NCBI GenBank assembly: GCA_027486795.1
Contig: JAIXOI010000043.1
Span: 1 to 33,041, forward strand
Source of the DNA: Sphingobacteriales bacterium
Lineage (GTDB): Bacteria > Bacteroidota > Bacteroidia > Chitinophagales > CAIOSU01
Direction: 5' to 3'
Length of the DNA: 33,041 bases
The position numbers were made by a program, and so were the translations under genes. The notes below the pieces were generated by a model. The model ran no database searches, had not been told where the DNA came from, and saw only the letters and a program-made list of their open reading frames with translations. Shown here piece after piece: positions 10,144-18,938 of this stretch; position 1 is the first letter of the stretch; each line of letters starts with the position of its first letter.

Positions 10144-10171
10144 CAAATTTATTAGAAAATATTCTAGCAAA
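10144..10171 (-). promoter_or_regulatory. Possible cassette promoter upstream of the ATPase gene
   Basis: TAAATTTG (10151-10144 on the minus strand) matches TAnnTTTG. A TTTG at 10171-10168 lies only 16 bp upstream, shorter than the usual 19-21 spacing, so this is tentative. Confidence 0.35.
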
Positions 10172-10238
10172 GCTCCTTTGGACGAATGTGAAAATTACAA
10201 AAATTGATTTTTTGACAGTTCATCTAGAATTAGTTTAG

Positions 10239-10271
10239 TTAATAGCTAGAGAGGGCCACGATAGTTTCCAC
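10239..10271 (-). pseudogene. 5' remnant of mnmE (ten codons) left by the insertion
   Basis: The distant copy of the mnmE start reads GTG GAA ACT ATC and so on, encoding (M)ETIVALSSY followed by TAA. The first eight codons match mnmE and the last two are insertion sequence. It lies on the ancestral upstream side, so mnmE probably began with GTG before the insertion. Confidence 0.7.
10247..10270. repeat. 24-bp direct repeat, copy B
   Basis: This is a perfect match to 8343-8366 in the same orientation. Beyond it lies non-cassette DNA with a decayed HTH gene, taken here as the former upstream flank of mnmE. Confidence 0.92.
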
Positions 10272-10421
10272 AAATTTTGGATATGAAATGACAGATAAGA
10301 AATGAGAAACCTCAAACCAATAGCAAGTTACGGATTTTGGAGGGGTGAGAAAAGAGAAGCGTTTTTTAGCGCGTGCTTCGACAAACTTTTTTGTAATACT
10401 TTTTGATTTTGTCTTTGGCAA

Positions 10422-10638
10422 TCAAAGCATAAACTCCTCAAAACGCTCCCAAGTAACCAACTGAAAAGTGGCCTCTGGGTAATTTTCAGTAAACACTTTA
10501 GGTGCGCAAGTCCAAATAACGGTCAACGGTTTTTTTACTCATGCTTAGTCTTCTGCCCAACTGATCCAACGATACCTACTTGATGGGCCAGTAATTTGAG
10601 CAGATCAAATATTTTGGAGGCTTTCTTTATCGTTTCAT
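10422..10638 (-). pseudogene. Relic of a WYL/HTH-type transcriptional regulator
   Basis: Reading the minus strand across frameshifts gives KASKIFDLLKLLAHQVGI, then SLDQLGRRLSMSKKTVDRYL, then PKVFTENYPEATF and VTWERFEEFML. The first two pieces together resemble an HTH of the DeoR/WYL-regulator type: helix, turn, then a SKKTVDRYLD recognition helix. At least two frame changes and early stops interrupt it and the body of the protein is missing. The relic lies directly outside the mnmE insertion. Frame assignments were made by hand translation. Confidence 0.5.
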
Positions 10639-10834
10639 ATTTTCGATATTGAGCGTTACCTATTTACCATTTAAGTTGCTGCCAATGGTATGCATTAGTT
10701 ACGTTTTGCACATTGTACGGGTGCCATACATTAGCAGCATCTAATTCAGATTAGGGGTTTTTGGATGCTTCTTAATATGGTTCGGTTAGTGCTTTCCATA
10801 GCCTAACTTTGATTTAACGGTACCCATTTCCCGT

Positions 10835-10880
10835 AATTCAGTCAGTTGACTGACGCAATTTAGCTAAATTCAGTCAGTTG
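10835..10880. promoter_or_regulatory. Clustered direct and inverted repeats, operator-like
   Basis: A 14-bp direct repeat (10835-10848 and 10867-10880) is spaced 32 bp start to start, about three helical turns. The first copy overlaps a 6-bp dyad (10839-10844 with 10847-10852). Between the copies is a perfect 14-bp palindrome (10857-10870). It lies 70-110 bp before the next plus-strand gene. A dimeric regulator site is plausible but unproven. Confidence 0.45.
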
Positions 10881-10923
10881 CGCTTGGAATTGGGCAATCA
10901 AGCCTTATAAGAAGGGGATTTGT

Positions 10924-10931
10924 TAAATTTG
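10924..10931 (+). promoter_or_regulatory. Possible -7 element (TAAATTTG)
   Basis: TAAATTTG fits the Bacteroidota -7 consensus and would start transcription about 10 bp before the ATG at 10948. No TTTG box is found at the expected -33 distance. Confidence 0.35.
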
Positions 10932-10947
10932 CGTCTCATTGAGCATT

Positions 10948-11253
10948 ATGACAAGCAAAGAAATAGCAGCAATAATATTGGCCGAAGTAGAAGCAGATAC
11001 CAGTTTGGATGTTTTTATGAAGGTTTTCTTGAAGAAAAACCTGATTGAGCCTACCAAAGAAACCTACATTGATTCATTGGACGAGTCGCAGACTTTTGAG
11101 TTTTGGACGGTGTTGGTAGAAGGCGAAGACGGCCATAGAATAGCATACGATGAGGCCGATAAAAGCTTCGTACTTGGTATGCTCAATATCGATAACCAAT
11201 TAGAATATATCGGCCATCAAGGCACTTTTATCGAAACGTTTCGTGCCATGTAA
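10948..11253 (+). CDS. Small protein of unknown function
   Basis: The product has 101 residues from the ATG at 10948. A TTG three codons earlier is less likely. The sequence is acidic: an N-terminal helix (SKEIAAIILAEVEADTSL), then alternating beta-like segments (FEFWTVLVEGEDGHRIAYDEADKSFVLGML) and a C-terminal strand ending FIETFRAM. It is soluble, with no signal peptide or transmembrane segment. I do not recognise a family. Operator-like repeats lie upstream and a helicase-nuclease gene begins 110 bp downstream on the same strand. Codon use resembles the neighbouring genes. It may be a small binding or immunity-type protein, but nothing in the sequence establishes that. Confidence 0.6.
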   Translation: MTSKEIAAIILAEVEADTSLDVFMKVFLKKNLIEPTKETYIDSLDESQTFEFWTVLVEGEDGHRIAYDEADKSFVLGMLNIDNQLEYIGHQGTFIETFRAM

Positions 11254-11363
11254 GTGGCAGTTTCAGGGTTGCTAAACTCCGCTTAAAATTCATTCCTTCG
11301 TAGTCCTGCATTCCACTTCCCTCAAACTAAATTTCCTTAACTTTATAGCAAACTGCTAAAAGT

Positions 11364-14300
11364 ATGGGAATGGGCATCGAAAATGGGCAATTTGAACAAG
11401 AGCTGAACAAGCTAAATGCAGCACAGCGACGCGCCGTGGATACCATTGATGGACCTGTGCTGGTAATTGCTGGCCCAGGTACGGGCAAAACCCAAATTTT
11501 GGCCGCCCGTATTGGCAACATCCTTGCCCAAACCGATGCCCGACCCGAAAACATACTTTGCCTTACCTATACCGATGCAGGTGCCATAGCCATGCGCCGC
11601 CGCCTGCTCAAGTTTATTGGGCCCGATGCGCATAAAGTTACCATCAGTACATTTCACGCGTTTTGTAATAGCGTAATCAAAGACAATCTCGACTTGTTTG
11701 GCATACGCGCTTTGGATAGCATTACCGACTTGGAAAAACGCCAACTGCTTCGCAAACTTATTGATGGGTTTGGTGCCAAACACCCTTTGAAACGATTTAC
11801 AGGCGACGTGTACTACGAAGCCCAAAAGCTGGACAACCTATTCAGCTTAATGAAAAAAGAAGATTGGAGCCCAGCGTATATTTCTGCTAAAATTGACGAG
11901 TACTTAGAGTCGTTGCCAGAGCGCGAGGAGTACAAGTATAAGGTAAACAACAGCAAAGCAGGGTATAAAAAGGGCGACCCGAAGCAAAAGGACATTGATG
12001 CCGAAACGGATAAAATGTTGCAATTGAAGGCCGCTTGCCAGGAGTTTCCGAGGTTTATGGAAATGATGGCCGAGCGCAAGCGCTACGATTTTGACGACAT
12101 GATTTTGTTGGTGCTCAATGAGTTTAAGCGCAATGAGAACTTGCTACGCCAATACCAAGAGCGTTTTTTATACTTTTTGGTGGATGAGTATCAAGATACC
12201 AATGGTGCCCAAAATGAGATAATTGATAAGCTGGCCGATTTTTGGGAACGGCCCAACTTGTTTGTGGTTGGCGACGACGACCAATCTATCTACCGCTTTC
12301 AAGGGGCCAACGTGGAGAATATTTTGCGTTTCCATAACAAATACAACCCTGAGCTAGTAATGCTCACCGACAATTACCGTAGCACGCAGTATATTCTAGA
12401 TGCTGCAAGGCATTTGATACAAAACAATACAGAGCGTTTAATAAACGCTATTAAGGGTTTGAGCAAAGACCTTAAGGCCGCCAACCCTACTTATGCCGAT
12501 TTGCCCGTGAAACCCGAAGTGCGCGAGTACTATAACCTTTCGCACGAAACGGTGGGTATTGCGCAAGAAGTAGAGAAGCTGCAAAAAGAGGGCGTAAAGC
12601 TATCCGAAATAGCCATTATCTATCGCGGGCATAGGCAAGCCGAAGACATAGCTCGGTACCTTGAAAGCCAAGGCATACCCTTGTTTGTGCGCCGCAAGTT
12701 AAACATCCTGGAGTCGCCATTTATAGGCAATGTACTTACGCTGCTGGAGTATATTAACGAAGAGGCCAAAAAACCGCATAGCCGCGAAGATTTGCTGTTT
12801 CACATCATGCACTTCAACTTCTTTGGCATTGAGCCATTGATAATAGCCAAAGTAGCCGCAGGCTTACGAAACGATTATAAAACCCGCTGGCGCGAAGCCT
12901 TGCGCAGCGTGCAGGCACAGGCAGGCACCAACTTGTTTGATAGTAATGCTAACGAGAGCTACCGCCGCATAAAGCAACTAAGCGATAACATTGAGTATTG
13001 GATAAAGGAGCTGCACAACACCACGCTGCAAACCCTATTCGAGAAAGTAATGACCCGTGGCGGATTGTTGCGCGAAATAATGCTTTCGCCACAGAAGTTT
13101 GAGCTGCTAGATAAACTGACAACCTTGTTCCAGTTTATTAAAGATGAAACCGTAAAAGACCCTAAGCTAAAGTTAGATGGTTTTTTGCGAACCATTAAAG
13201 AAATGAGGGACGAAAGCATCTCGTTGGAAGTACATAAAAAAGGCTTTTTTGAAGATGGCGTAAACCTAGTAACTGCCCACAGCTCAAAAGGCTTGGAGTA
13301 CGAGTATGTGTTTTTGATTGGCTGCGACAAAAGAACCTGGGATGGGTCGTCGGCGCGTAGCAGCGATTTTAAGTTTCCGGACAATCTGCACACCAGCGTT
13401 GGCGATGGAGACGATGCCGAAGAGGGTAGGCGATTGTTTTATGTAGCCCTTACACGTGCCAAAAAACAGTTGGTGGTGAGCTATGCGGTAGCATCAATGG
13501 ATGGCAAGAAGATGGAGTGTAGCCGCTATGTGGATGAACTGAGAACCAGCCAAGATATTGAAGTTAGAGAGGTGCATTTGCCGGACGAGGCCCTTACGGC
13601 TTTCCATTTAACCATCCTTTCTGAGCCGCCGCTACCCAATTTGCCGTTGTTGGAGGAAACCTTATTGCGTCGCATATTGGAGCATTACTCGCTAAGCGTG
13701 AGCCATTTGAATACTTATTTGAAGTGTCCCGTTAGTTTTTATTATGGCACGCTGCTGCGCATACCAGTGGCTAAAAATGCTGCAATGGCCTTTGGATCGG
13801 CAGTGCACTTTGCTATGGAGCACGTTTTCGTGAAAATGAAAAACAACCACGATGAGTTTGTAGGCCCAACAACTTTGGTGCAAGACTTTGAGTGGTATAT
13901 GCGCCGCCACCAAGACTCGTTTACGGACGAGGATTTTGACCGCCGAATGGAGTATGGTCGCCTTATTTTGCCCCAGTACTACCACAAATACGTTGATATT
14001 TGGAATAAAGTAGCCATTGTAGAACGGAACTTGAAAACGGTAATTGACGACATCCCTATCAACGGAAAGCTTGATAAATTAGAGTTTGATGGTAAATCGG
14101 TAAATGTGGTGGATTATAAAACGGGCAAGTTTGAAAACGCTAAGAAGAAGTTTTACCCACCCACCGAAGACTTTAAGAAGGAAGAACCCACTCACGAAGA
14201 AAAGTATGGTGGCGACTATTGGCGCCAAGGGGTGTTCTATAAATTGCTGGTAGACAACGAGGACACTAAGGGCTGGACAGTGGTATCAACAGAGTTCGAT

Positions 14301-14528
14301 TTTATTGAACCCGACCGCAAAACCAACGAATACTACAAACAGAAAATCATCATCAACCCCGAGGATTTGAATGTGGTACGCGCCCAGATAAAAGAAGCCT
14401 ACCGCGGCATACAAAATCTAGAATTTAAACGAGGCTGCAACGATAGTAACTGCCAGTGGTGTAACTTCGTGAAAAACAACTTTCAGCTTGATGCGAGTTT
14501 GGTGGGCGAAGATGGGGAGTTGGAGTAA
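11364..14528 (+). CDS. UvrD/AddB-like ATP-dependent DNA helicase with C-terminal PD-(D/E)XK nuclease
   Basis: The product has 1054 residues. The SF1 helicase motifs are in order: Walker A AGPGTGKTQ (36-44), FLVDEYQDTN (Walker B), VVGDDDQSIYRFQGA (motif III), LTDNYRS (motif IV), VTAHSSKGLEYEYVFLIG (motif V) and RRLFYVALTRAKKQLVV (motif VI). The C-terminal part is a RecB-family nuclease. YLKCPVSFYYG near residue 789 supplies one Cys, VVDYKTGK near 915 is the active-site strand, and GCNDSNCQWCNF near 1023-1033 supplies three more Cys. By family knowledge this arrangement holds a 4Fe-4S cluster, as in AddB and Cas4. The enzyme probably unwinds and trims DNA ends in recombinational repair. No AddA-like partner is adjacent. 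The gene is convergent with ftsH and shares a terminator with it. Confidence 0.9.
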   Translation: MGMGIENGQFEQELNKLNAAQRRAVDTIDGPVLVIAGPGTGKTQILAARIGNILAQTDARPENILCLTYTDAGAIAMRRRLLKFIGPDAHKVTISTFHAFCNSVIKDNLDLFGIRALDSITDLEKRQLLRKLIDGFGAKHPLKRFTGDVYYEAQKLDNLFSLMKKEDWSPAYISAKIDEYLESLPEREEYKYKVNNSKAGYKKGDPKQKDIDAETDKMLQLKAACQEFPRFMEMMAERKRYDFDDMILLVLNEFKRNENLLRQYQERFLYFLVDEYQDTNGAQNEIIDKLADFWERPNLFVVGDDDQSIYRFQGANVENILRFHNKYNPELVMLTDNYRSTQYILDAARHLIQNNTERLINAIKGLSKDLKAANPTYADLPVKPEVREYYNLSHETVGIAQEVEKLQKEGVKLSEIAIIYRGHRQAEDIARYLESQGIPLFVRRKLNILESPFIGNVLTLLEYINEEAKKPHSREDLLFHIMHFNFFGIEPLIIAKVAAGLRNDYKTRWREALRSVQAQAGTNLFDSNANESYRRIKQLSDNIEYWIKELHNTTLQTLFEKVMTRGGLLREIMLSPQKFELLDKLTTLFQFIKDETVKDPKLKLDGFLRTIKEMRDESISLEVHKKGFFEDGVNLVTAHSSKGLEYEYVFLIGCDKRTWDGSSARSSDFKFPDNLHTSVGDGDDAEEGRRLFYVALTRAKKQLVVSYAVASMDGKKMECSRYVDELRTSQDIEVREVHLPDEALTAFHLTILSEPPLPNLPLLEETLLRRILEHYSLSVSHLNTYLKCPVSFYYGTLLRIPVAKNAAMAFGSAVHFAMEHVFVKMKNNHDEFVGPTTLVQDFEWYMRRHQDSFTDEDFDRRMEYGRLILPQYYHKYVDIWNKVAIVERNLKTVIDDIPINGKLDKLEFDGKSVNVVDYKTGKFENAKKKFYPPTEDFKKEEPTHEEKYGGDYWRQGVFYKLLVDNEDTKGWTVVSTEFDFIEPDRKTNEYYKQKIIINPEDLNVVRAQIKEAYRGIQNLEFKRGCNDSNCQWCNFVKNNFQLDASLVGEDGELE

Positions 14529-14557
14529 ACGGCAATGGGGCTAGAAGTCAGTGAACG

Positions 14558-14599
14558 AAAACGGGTAATGCAGCAAACGCTACATTACCCGTTTTTCAT
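14558..14599. terminator. Bidirectional terminator between the helicase gene and ftsH
   Basis: A perfect 13-bp stem (14558-14570 with 14583-14595) is topped by a further 3-bp stem and flanked by A-rich and T-rich tracts. It can therefore end transcription of the convergent genes on both strands. Confidence 0.85.
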
Positions 14600-14617
14600 T
14601 TTAAACTACTAATTGTG

Positions 14618-16756
14618 CTACACTGCTGCATCATTGCTGGGCAGCGGTGTGTCGCTATCAAGGTTAGGCTTATCTGTGTCATCCGTTTTCGGGCTATCGC
14701 TTGCAACGGTTATTTCAGGTTCAATTACAGGCGGTGTGTTGTCTGAGCCTGCAATATGCGGTTTGGCATTCTCTTCTGGGTGGCGGTCGCCTTTATCATC
14801 ATATGGACGTTTGCCAACCAAGCGTTCCAAATCGTCTTTAAAGATAATTTCGCGGGCCAACAATTCCTGTGCTACGGCTTCCAGCTCGCTGCGCTTGCTT
14901 AGCAGCAGGGCTTTGGTGCGCTCATAAGCCTCATCAATCATCAGCTTCACTTCCATGTCAATCAACTTGGCCGTGTCTTCAGAGTATGGTTTTTTGAACT
15001 GATAGTCGCCATTAGGGTCGTTAAAGCTCAGGTTACCAATTTTCTTGTTGAGGCCATAAATGGTTACCATGCTGTAAGCCATACGGGTAATACGCTCCAA
15101 GTCGTTTTGTGCACCAGTGGTAATGCGGCCAAACACTATTTCTTCGGCAGCGCGGCCACCTAATGCCATGCACATACTATCCAATAGTTGCTCTGTGCTA
15201 TATAGGTACTGCTCTTTTGGCAAATACTGTGCATAGCCTAAGGCTGCCATACCACGCGGCACTATCGATACTTTTACTAACGGGTCGGCATACTGAAGGA
15301 ACCAACCGCAAATGGCATGGCCCGCTTCGTGGTAAGCCACCACTTTTTTCTCTTCGGGGCTAATTATTTTGTTCTTTTTCTCCAAGCCACCAATCACGCG
15401 GTCAATAGCATCTTGGAAGTCTTTCATTTCCACCGAATCCTTATTGCGGCGGGCAGCTATCAACGCAGCTTCGTTGCAAACGTTCGCAATTTCGGCACCG
15501 GCAAATCCAGGAGTTTGTGCCGATAGTTTACCGGCATTAACTTCTTCGGCAGTTTTAATGCCTTTCAAGTGTACCCTAAAAATTTGTTCACGGCCTACTA
15601 AATCGGGCTTATCAATACCAATCTGCCTATCAAAGCGGCCAGGGCGCAATAGGGCGCTGTCCAACACATCGGGGCGGTTGGTGGCTGCCATTATAATTAC
15701 ACCGGTATCGGTACCGAAACCATCCATTTCCACCAGCAATTGGTTTAGGGTGTTTTCGCGCTCATCGTTGCTCTGTACCATGTTTTTACCACGGGCACGA
15801 CCAATTGCATCAATCTCATCAATAAAGATGATACATGGTGCTTTTTCGCGGGCTTGCTTAAACAAATCCCTAACACGGCTAGCACCCACACCTACAAACA
15901 TCTCCACAAAATCGGAACCCGAAATAGAGAAGAAAGGTACTTGCGCTTCGCCTGCAACGGCTTTCGCCATCAAGGTTTTACCTGTTCCTGGAGGACCCAC
16001 CAAAAGCACGCCTTTCGGTATTTTGCCACCAAGGCGGGTATACTTTTTAGGGTTCTTAAGAAAATCGACAATTTCCATCACCTCTTCCTTGGCTTCGTCC
16101 AATCCGGCTACATCCTTGAAGGTGATGTTTATTTTGCTTGCATCAAACAACGCCGCTTTCGATTTGCCGATATTGAATATCTGACCACCAGGGCCGCCGC
16201 CACCGCTACCTACTCGGCGCATAATGAATATCCAGATACCAATAATCAGTATTATGGGCAATATAAGACCTACTTTATCTACCCAGCTACCACGGGTTTC
16301 GTGCAATACTTTTACTCGAGAGGTTAAGTTTGCATCCGTTTGAACCTTGTCCAACTCTTCGCGAAAGTATTTTTCGTCGCCAATTTGAAGCTTAAACTGC
16401 TCTTCGGTGTTTTCACCACCAAACGGGCTTTTAGATACCTTTTCGTACTTTTTTAACTTATCAGCATTAGTGGTATATACCTTGTCGGTTTCAGATGTTT
16501 TGAGGGTATCTTGGTAAATAAATACCTCCACCTGCTCACTGTTAACGATAATGATTTTCTCCACGTCGCCTTCGCGCACCATCTTGAAAAAATCCTGCTC
16601 ATTGGTCACATCAGGATTTGACGAGCGAACCTGAAACAGCTGAAAACCGATTAGCAACAGCGCCACAAGGCCATATATCCAATAGTAGTTAAATTTGGGG
16701 TTCTTGGGCAAAGGTAGCTTGCCCTTTGGTTTATCTTGATTTTCCTTGTTTTCCAT
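14618..16756 (-). CDS. ftsH: ATP-dependent zinc metalloprotease FtsH
   Basis: This membrane-anchored AAA+ protease degrades damaged or unassembled membrane proteins and regulatory proteins. The 712 residues contain two transmembrane segments (about 24-43 and 162-180) enclosing a periplasmic domain. They are followed by Walker A GPPGTGKT (254-261), Walker B IIFIDE (309-314), the second region of homology [21 protein letters not shown], and the zinc site HEAGH (476-480). Asp552 in NDLERIT is the likely third ligand. A glycine-rich linker follows the second membrane helix. The C-terminal roughly 65 residues form a low-complexity acidic and proline-containing tail, as in many Bacteroidota FtsH. 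The gene lies 22 bp downstream of rsfS in the same operon. Confidence 0.97.
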   Translation of the reverse strand: MENKENQDKPKGKLPLPKNPKFNYYWIYGLVALLLIGFQLFQVRSSNPDVTNEQDFFKMVREGDVEKIIIVNSEQVEVFIYQDTLKTSETDKVYTTNADKLKKYEKVSKSPFGGENTEEQFKLQIGDEKYFREELDKVQTDANLTSRVKVLHETRGSWVDKVGLILPIILIIGIWIFIMRRVGSGGGGPGGQIFNIGKSKAALFDASKINITFKDVAGLDEAKEEVMEIVDFLKNPKKYTRLGGKIPKGVLLVGPPGTGKTLMAKAVAGEAQVPFFSISGSDFVEMFVGVGASRVRDLFKQAREKAPCIIFIDEIDAIGRARGKNMVQSNDERENTLNQLLVEMDGFGTDTGVIIMAATNRPDVLDSALLRPGRFDRQIGIDKPDLVGREQIFRVHLKGIKTAEEVNAGKLSAQTPGFAGAEIANVCNEAALIAARRNKDSVEMKDFQDAIDRVIGGLEKKNKIISPEEKKVVAYHEAGHAICGWFLQYADPLVKVSIVPRGMAALGYAQYLPKEQYLYSTEQLLDSMCMALGGRAAEEIVFGRITTGAQNDLERITRMAYSMVTIYGLNKKIGNLSFNDPNGDYQFKKPYSEDTAKLIDMEVKLMIDEAYERTKALLLSKRSELEAVAQELLAREIIFKDDLERLVGKRPYDDKGDRHPEENAKPHIAGSDNTPPVIEPEITVASDSPKTDDTDKPNLDSDTPLPSNDAAV

Positions 16757-16778
16757 GTTCTATTCTTGCCTGTATTGT

Positions 16779-17159
16779 TTATTCAAATTCCTTCAGTTCA
16801 GCATCTGCCCACAACTCTTCCAACTGATAAAACTTACGGTTCTCGGTTCGGAAAATGTGCACCACAATGTCAATGTAATCCAACACTACCCACTCCATGG
16901 TTTTGAAACCTTCTTTATGGTTAGGATATTCGCCAGTGTCTTTTCTTATTTTGTCAACTATATGGTCGGCTATAGCTTTTACTTGTATGGTAGTAGTGGC
17001 ATCGCAAACAACAAAAAAATCGCAAACGGCATCAGGTAATTTCCTAAGATCGAGGCTGATTACATTTTCGGCTTTTTTATCCAAAGCAGCTTCTGCTATT
17101 TGGGTTCTAAGTGCCTCTATCTCTTTTTTCTTATTTTTTTGGGCTAATTTGGTGCTCAA
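16779..17159 (-). CDS. rsfS: Ribosomal silencing factor RsfS (RsfA/Iojap family)
   Basis: The product has 126 residues. It binds ribosomal protein uL14 on the 50S subunit and blocks subunit joining when nutrients are scarce. The Iojap fold is evident: VISLDLRKLPDAVCDFFVVCDA, then TIQVKAIADHIVDKIRK, then the diagnostic WVVLDYIDIVVHIF and a YQLEELWADAE tail. A short lysine-rich N-terminal extension precedes it. It is the first gene of an rsfS-ftsH operon and divergent from birA, with about 60 bp between starts. The birA-rsfS-ftsH order is common in Bacteroidota. Confidence 0.95.
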   Translation of the reverse strand: MSTKLAQKNKKKEIEALRTQIAEAALDKKAENVISLDLRKLPDAVCDFFVVCDATTTIQVKAIADHIVDKIRKDTGEYPNHKEGFKTMEWVVLDYIDIVVHIFRTENRKFYQLEELWADAELKEFE

Positions 17160-17220
17160 AATCTCTTCTGTTCTAGTATTCGGTTCGTTTTATATAATCC
17201 TACGCAATTTACTAATTCTT

Positions 17221-17979
17221 TTGTTCACAACTACAAACAACATCCTACTAGGAAAGGTTTTGCAGCAGCATGACTTCGTTGATTCGACGAATAGCCAGGC
17301 TAAAATATTGTTAGCAAAAAGCAAGCCAGTAGAAGGAACTGTCATAATAGCACACACCCAGCACCAAGGAAAAGGACAATATGGCAACAATTGGGCGGCG
17401 ATTGGCGGTCAGAATTTAACTTTAAGTATTATTCTATATCCCAAATTTGTACCAGCTGCTCGTCAGTTTTTGCTCAGCCAAGCGGTTGCATTGGGCATCC
17501 GCGATGGGCTAGAGCCATATCTACCTCAGCCTGCCTACATTAAATGGCCAAACGACATTATTAGTTCGGATAAAAAAATTTGTGGGGTATTGATAGAAAA
17601 TAGCTTGCAGGGCAATGTTATAGCAGATTCCATTATTGGCATCGGGGTTAATGTTAATCAGTCCGATTTTGATGGCTTGCCCCATGCCGCCTCTTTGCAC
17701 ACCCTTACTGGCCGCACTTTCGATTTGGACCGCGTATTTCACCGCATCCTTTCTTGCATTGAAGGCTACTATCTGCAACTGCTGGCGCGCCGGGAAACTA
17801 CCGTGGAAAATACTTATCTAAAACATTTATACCTGCTAAACCAACCAGCAACCTTTATAGCCGGATGTAACCAATTTGAGGGCACCATAAGAGGCGTTGA
17901 CATTAACGGTAGATTATTAATTGAGGATAGCGCTGGTGTAAAAGCTTATGCTTTAAAAGAAGTGAGCTTTAGTTATTGA
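17221..17979 (+). CDS. birA: Biotin--[acetyl-CoA-carboxylase] ligase
   Basis: The product has 252 residues from a TTG start at 17221. It activates biotin with ATP and attaches it to the biotin carboxyl carrier protein. Visible features are VDSTNSQAK, the nucleotide-binding loop TQHQGKGQYGNNW (normally GRGRxGRxW, so slightly divergent), LTLSIILYP, the KWPNDI biotin-site motif, KICGVLIEN and IIGIGVNVNQ, with a small C-terminal domain. There is no N-terminal DNA-binding domain, so it is the monofunctional type. Going upstream in frame, no ATG occurs until well inside the antisense of rsfS. TTG directly before FTTTNNILLGKV fits the usual start of family members, and the upstream open frame is treated as spurious. 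Confidence 0.9.
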   Translation: MFTTTNNILLGKVLQQHDFVDSTNSQAKILLAKSKPVEGTVIIAHTQHQGKGQYGNNWAAIGGQNLTLSIILYPKFVPAARQFLLSQAVALGIRDGLEPYLPQPAYIKWPNDIISSDKKICGVLIENSLQGNVIADSIIGIGVNVNQSDFDGLPHAASLHTLTGRTFDLDRVFHRILSCIEGYYLQLLARRETTVENTYLKHLYLLNQPATFIAGCNQFEGTIRGVDINGRLLIEDSAGVKAYALKEVSFSY

Positions 17980-18042
17980 GGTTTACCGAAGTATTGGTGC
18001 GTAAAGCACTTGTCTTACACAAGCACTATCTTTAGTATCGAA

Positions 18043-18897
18043 ATGGGGAAAGCAATCGTAAATATCACTAAAGCCTCTGGGCAAAAAGCTCCTTTTAATA
18101 AGGGTAAGCTGAAACAATCATTATTAAGAGCGGGCGCTACCAGCAATAAAGCCGACGAGGTGGTGGCTGAGATAATGGATATGCTGGTAGAGGGCATGAG
18201 CACTAAAAAAATTTACAAAGAGGCATTCCGTATGTTGCGCAGCGTTTCGCGACCTGCTGCTTCAAGGTACAAGCTAAAGCAGGCTTTGGTTGAGTTGGGT
18301 CCCACAGGATTCCCGTTTGAGTTATTTATCGGCGAACTACTTAAGTTCCGTGGCTACCAAGTGAAAGTTGATGAAGTAGTACAGGGGCATTGTGTAAACC
18401 ACGAGATTGATGTGCTGGCCGAAAAGGGCAATGAGCAGCTAATAATTGAGTGCAAGTTCCACAACCGCCAAGGTTATATCTCTGATGTGAAGATACCGTT
18501 GTATATACAATCACGATTTCTGGATGTACAGACTTTTTGGAACCAAACAAAAGGAGAGGAGGAGAAAGCGCTGCAAGGATGGGTGGTAACCAATACCCGT
18601 TTTTCGACAGATGCAGTGCAGTATGGCAATTGTATGGGTCTGCATCTCATGAGTTGGGATTATCCGCTCAATAGCGGCATTAGAGATTGGGTTGACCAAT
18701 CTGGCTTGCACCCGCTTACTAGCCTCACTACCCTTACCAAGGCCGAAAAACAGCACTTGTTAGATAAAAAGGTAGTGTTATGCAAAACGTTGCATCAAAA
18801 GCCAGAGTTGCTAGAAGGTATTGGCGTGCGAGAGTCTAGGCTGCAACGGGTGCTTGACGAATGCTTGCAACTTTGCCAAGCGCATTTGCCAGAGTAG
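18043..18897 (+). CDS. ATP-cone domain fused to Mrr-like PD-(D/E)XK nuclease
   Basis: The product has 284 residues from the ATG at 18043. A TTG 11 codons upstream is less likely because AIVNITKASGQKAPFN is the usual ATP-cone beginning. The N-terminal 95 residues are an ATP-cone (FNKGKLKQSLLRAGA, then STKKIYKEAFRML), a nucleotide-sensing module best known from ribonucleotide reductases and NrdR. The rest is a restriction-endonuclease-like fold with NHEIDVLAEKGNEQLIIECK giving the D-X(n)-E-X-K site. FPFELFIGELLKFRGYQV resembles the first helix of the Mrr family. The C-terminal tail is helical. The architecture occurs in other Bacteroidota. A nucleotide-controlled nuclease for DNA quality control or defence is inference. 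It stands alone between birA and an MDR gene. Confidence 0.8.
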   Translation: MGKAIVNITKASGQKAPFNKGKLKQSLLRAGATSNKADEVVAEIMDMLVEGMSTKKIYKEAFRMLRSVSRPAASRYKLKQALVELGPTGFPFELFIGELLKFRGYQVKVDEVVQGHCVNHEIDVLAEKGNEQLIIECKFHNRQGYISDVKIPLYIQSRFLDVQTFWNQTKGEEEKALQGWVVTNTRFSTDAVQYGNCMGLHLMSWDYPLNSGIRDWVDQSGLHPLTSLTTLTKAEKQHLLDKKVVLCKTLHQKPELLEGIGVRESRLQRVLDECLQLCQAHLPE

Positions 18898-18938
18898 CCA
18901 ATTTTGTCGCCCATTCGAAATGAAGTTATTAGCCTTCC

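Larger units (their letters stand above)
8367..10270 (-). mobile_element. Inferred 1.9-kb insertion carrying ATPase + DUF4276 at the mnmE start
   Basis: The 1904-bp repeat-to-repeat unit contains only two cargo genes and is bounded by the 24-bp direct repeat. It is AT-richer than mnmE. There is no integrase, transposase or inverted terminal repeat inside. The repeat equals the 5' end of mnmE, so insertion left an intact gene on one side and a ten-codon remnant on the other. Movement by a recombinase acting in trans, or homologous recombination with incoming DNA, are both possible. The boundary call is direct observation; mobility is inference. Confidence 0.65.
10272..10947. other. Gene-poor decayed stretch between the mnmE cassette and the next gene
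   Basis: About 680 bp contain no intact gene of convincing quality. The part near 10422-10638 holds a frameshifted HTH-regulator relic on the minus strand. The segment 10640-10830 has many stops in all frames I followed and only weak dyads (for example CTAAT/ATTAG near 10740). The right end carries a cluster of repeats and a -7 element in front of the next gene. Confidence 0.6.

Noticed and set aside
10239-10421. A 60-codon minus-strand frame running into the mnmE repeat
   Set aside because: Its last codons are the mnmE remnant and the rest is low-complexity intergenic sequence without family resemblance. Only the ten-codon remnant is kept.
16897-17220. N-terminal extension of birA by 108 codons
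   Set aside because: It lies antisense to rsfS, a clearly real gene, and adds no biotin-ligase sequence. TTG 17221 fits the family start.
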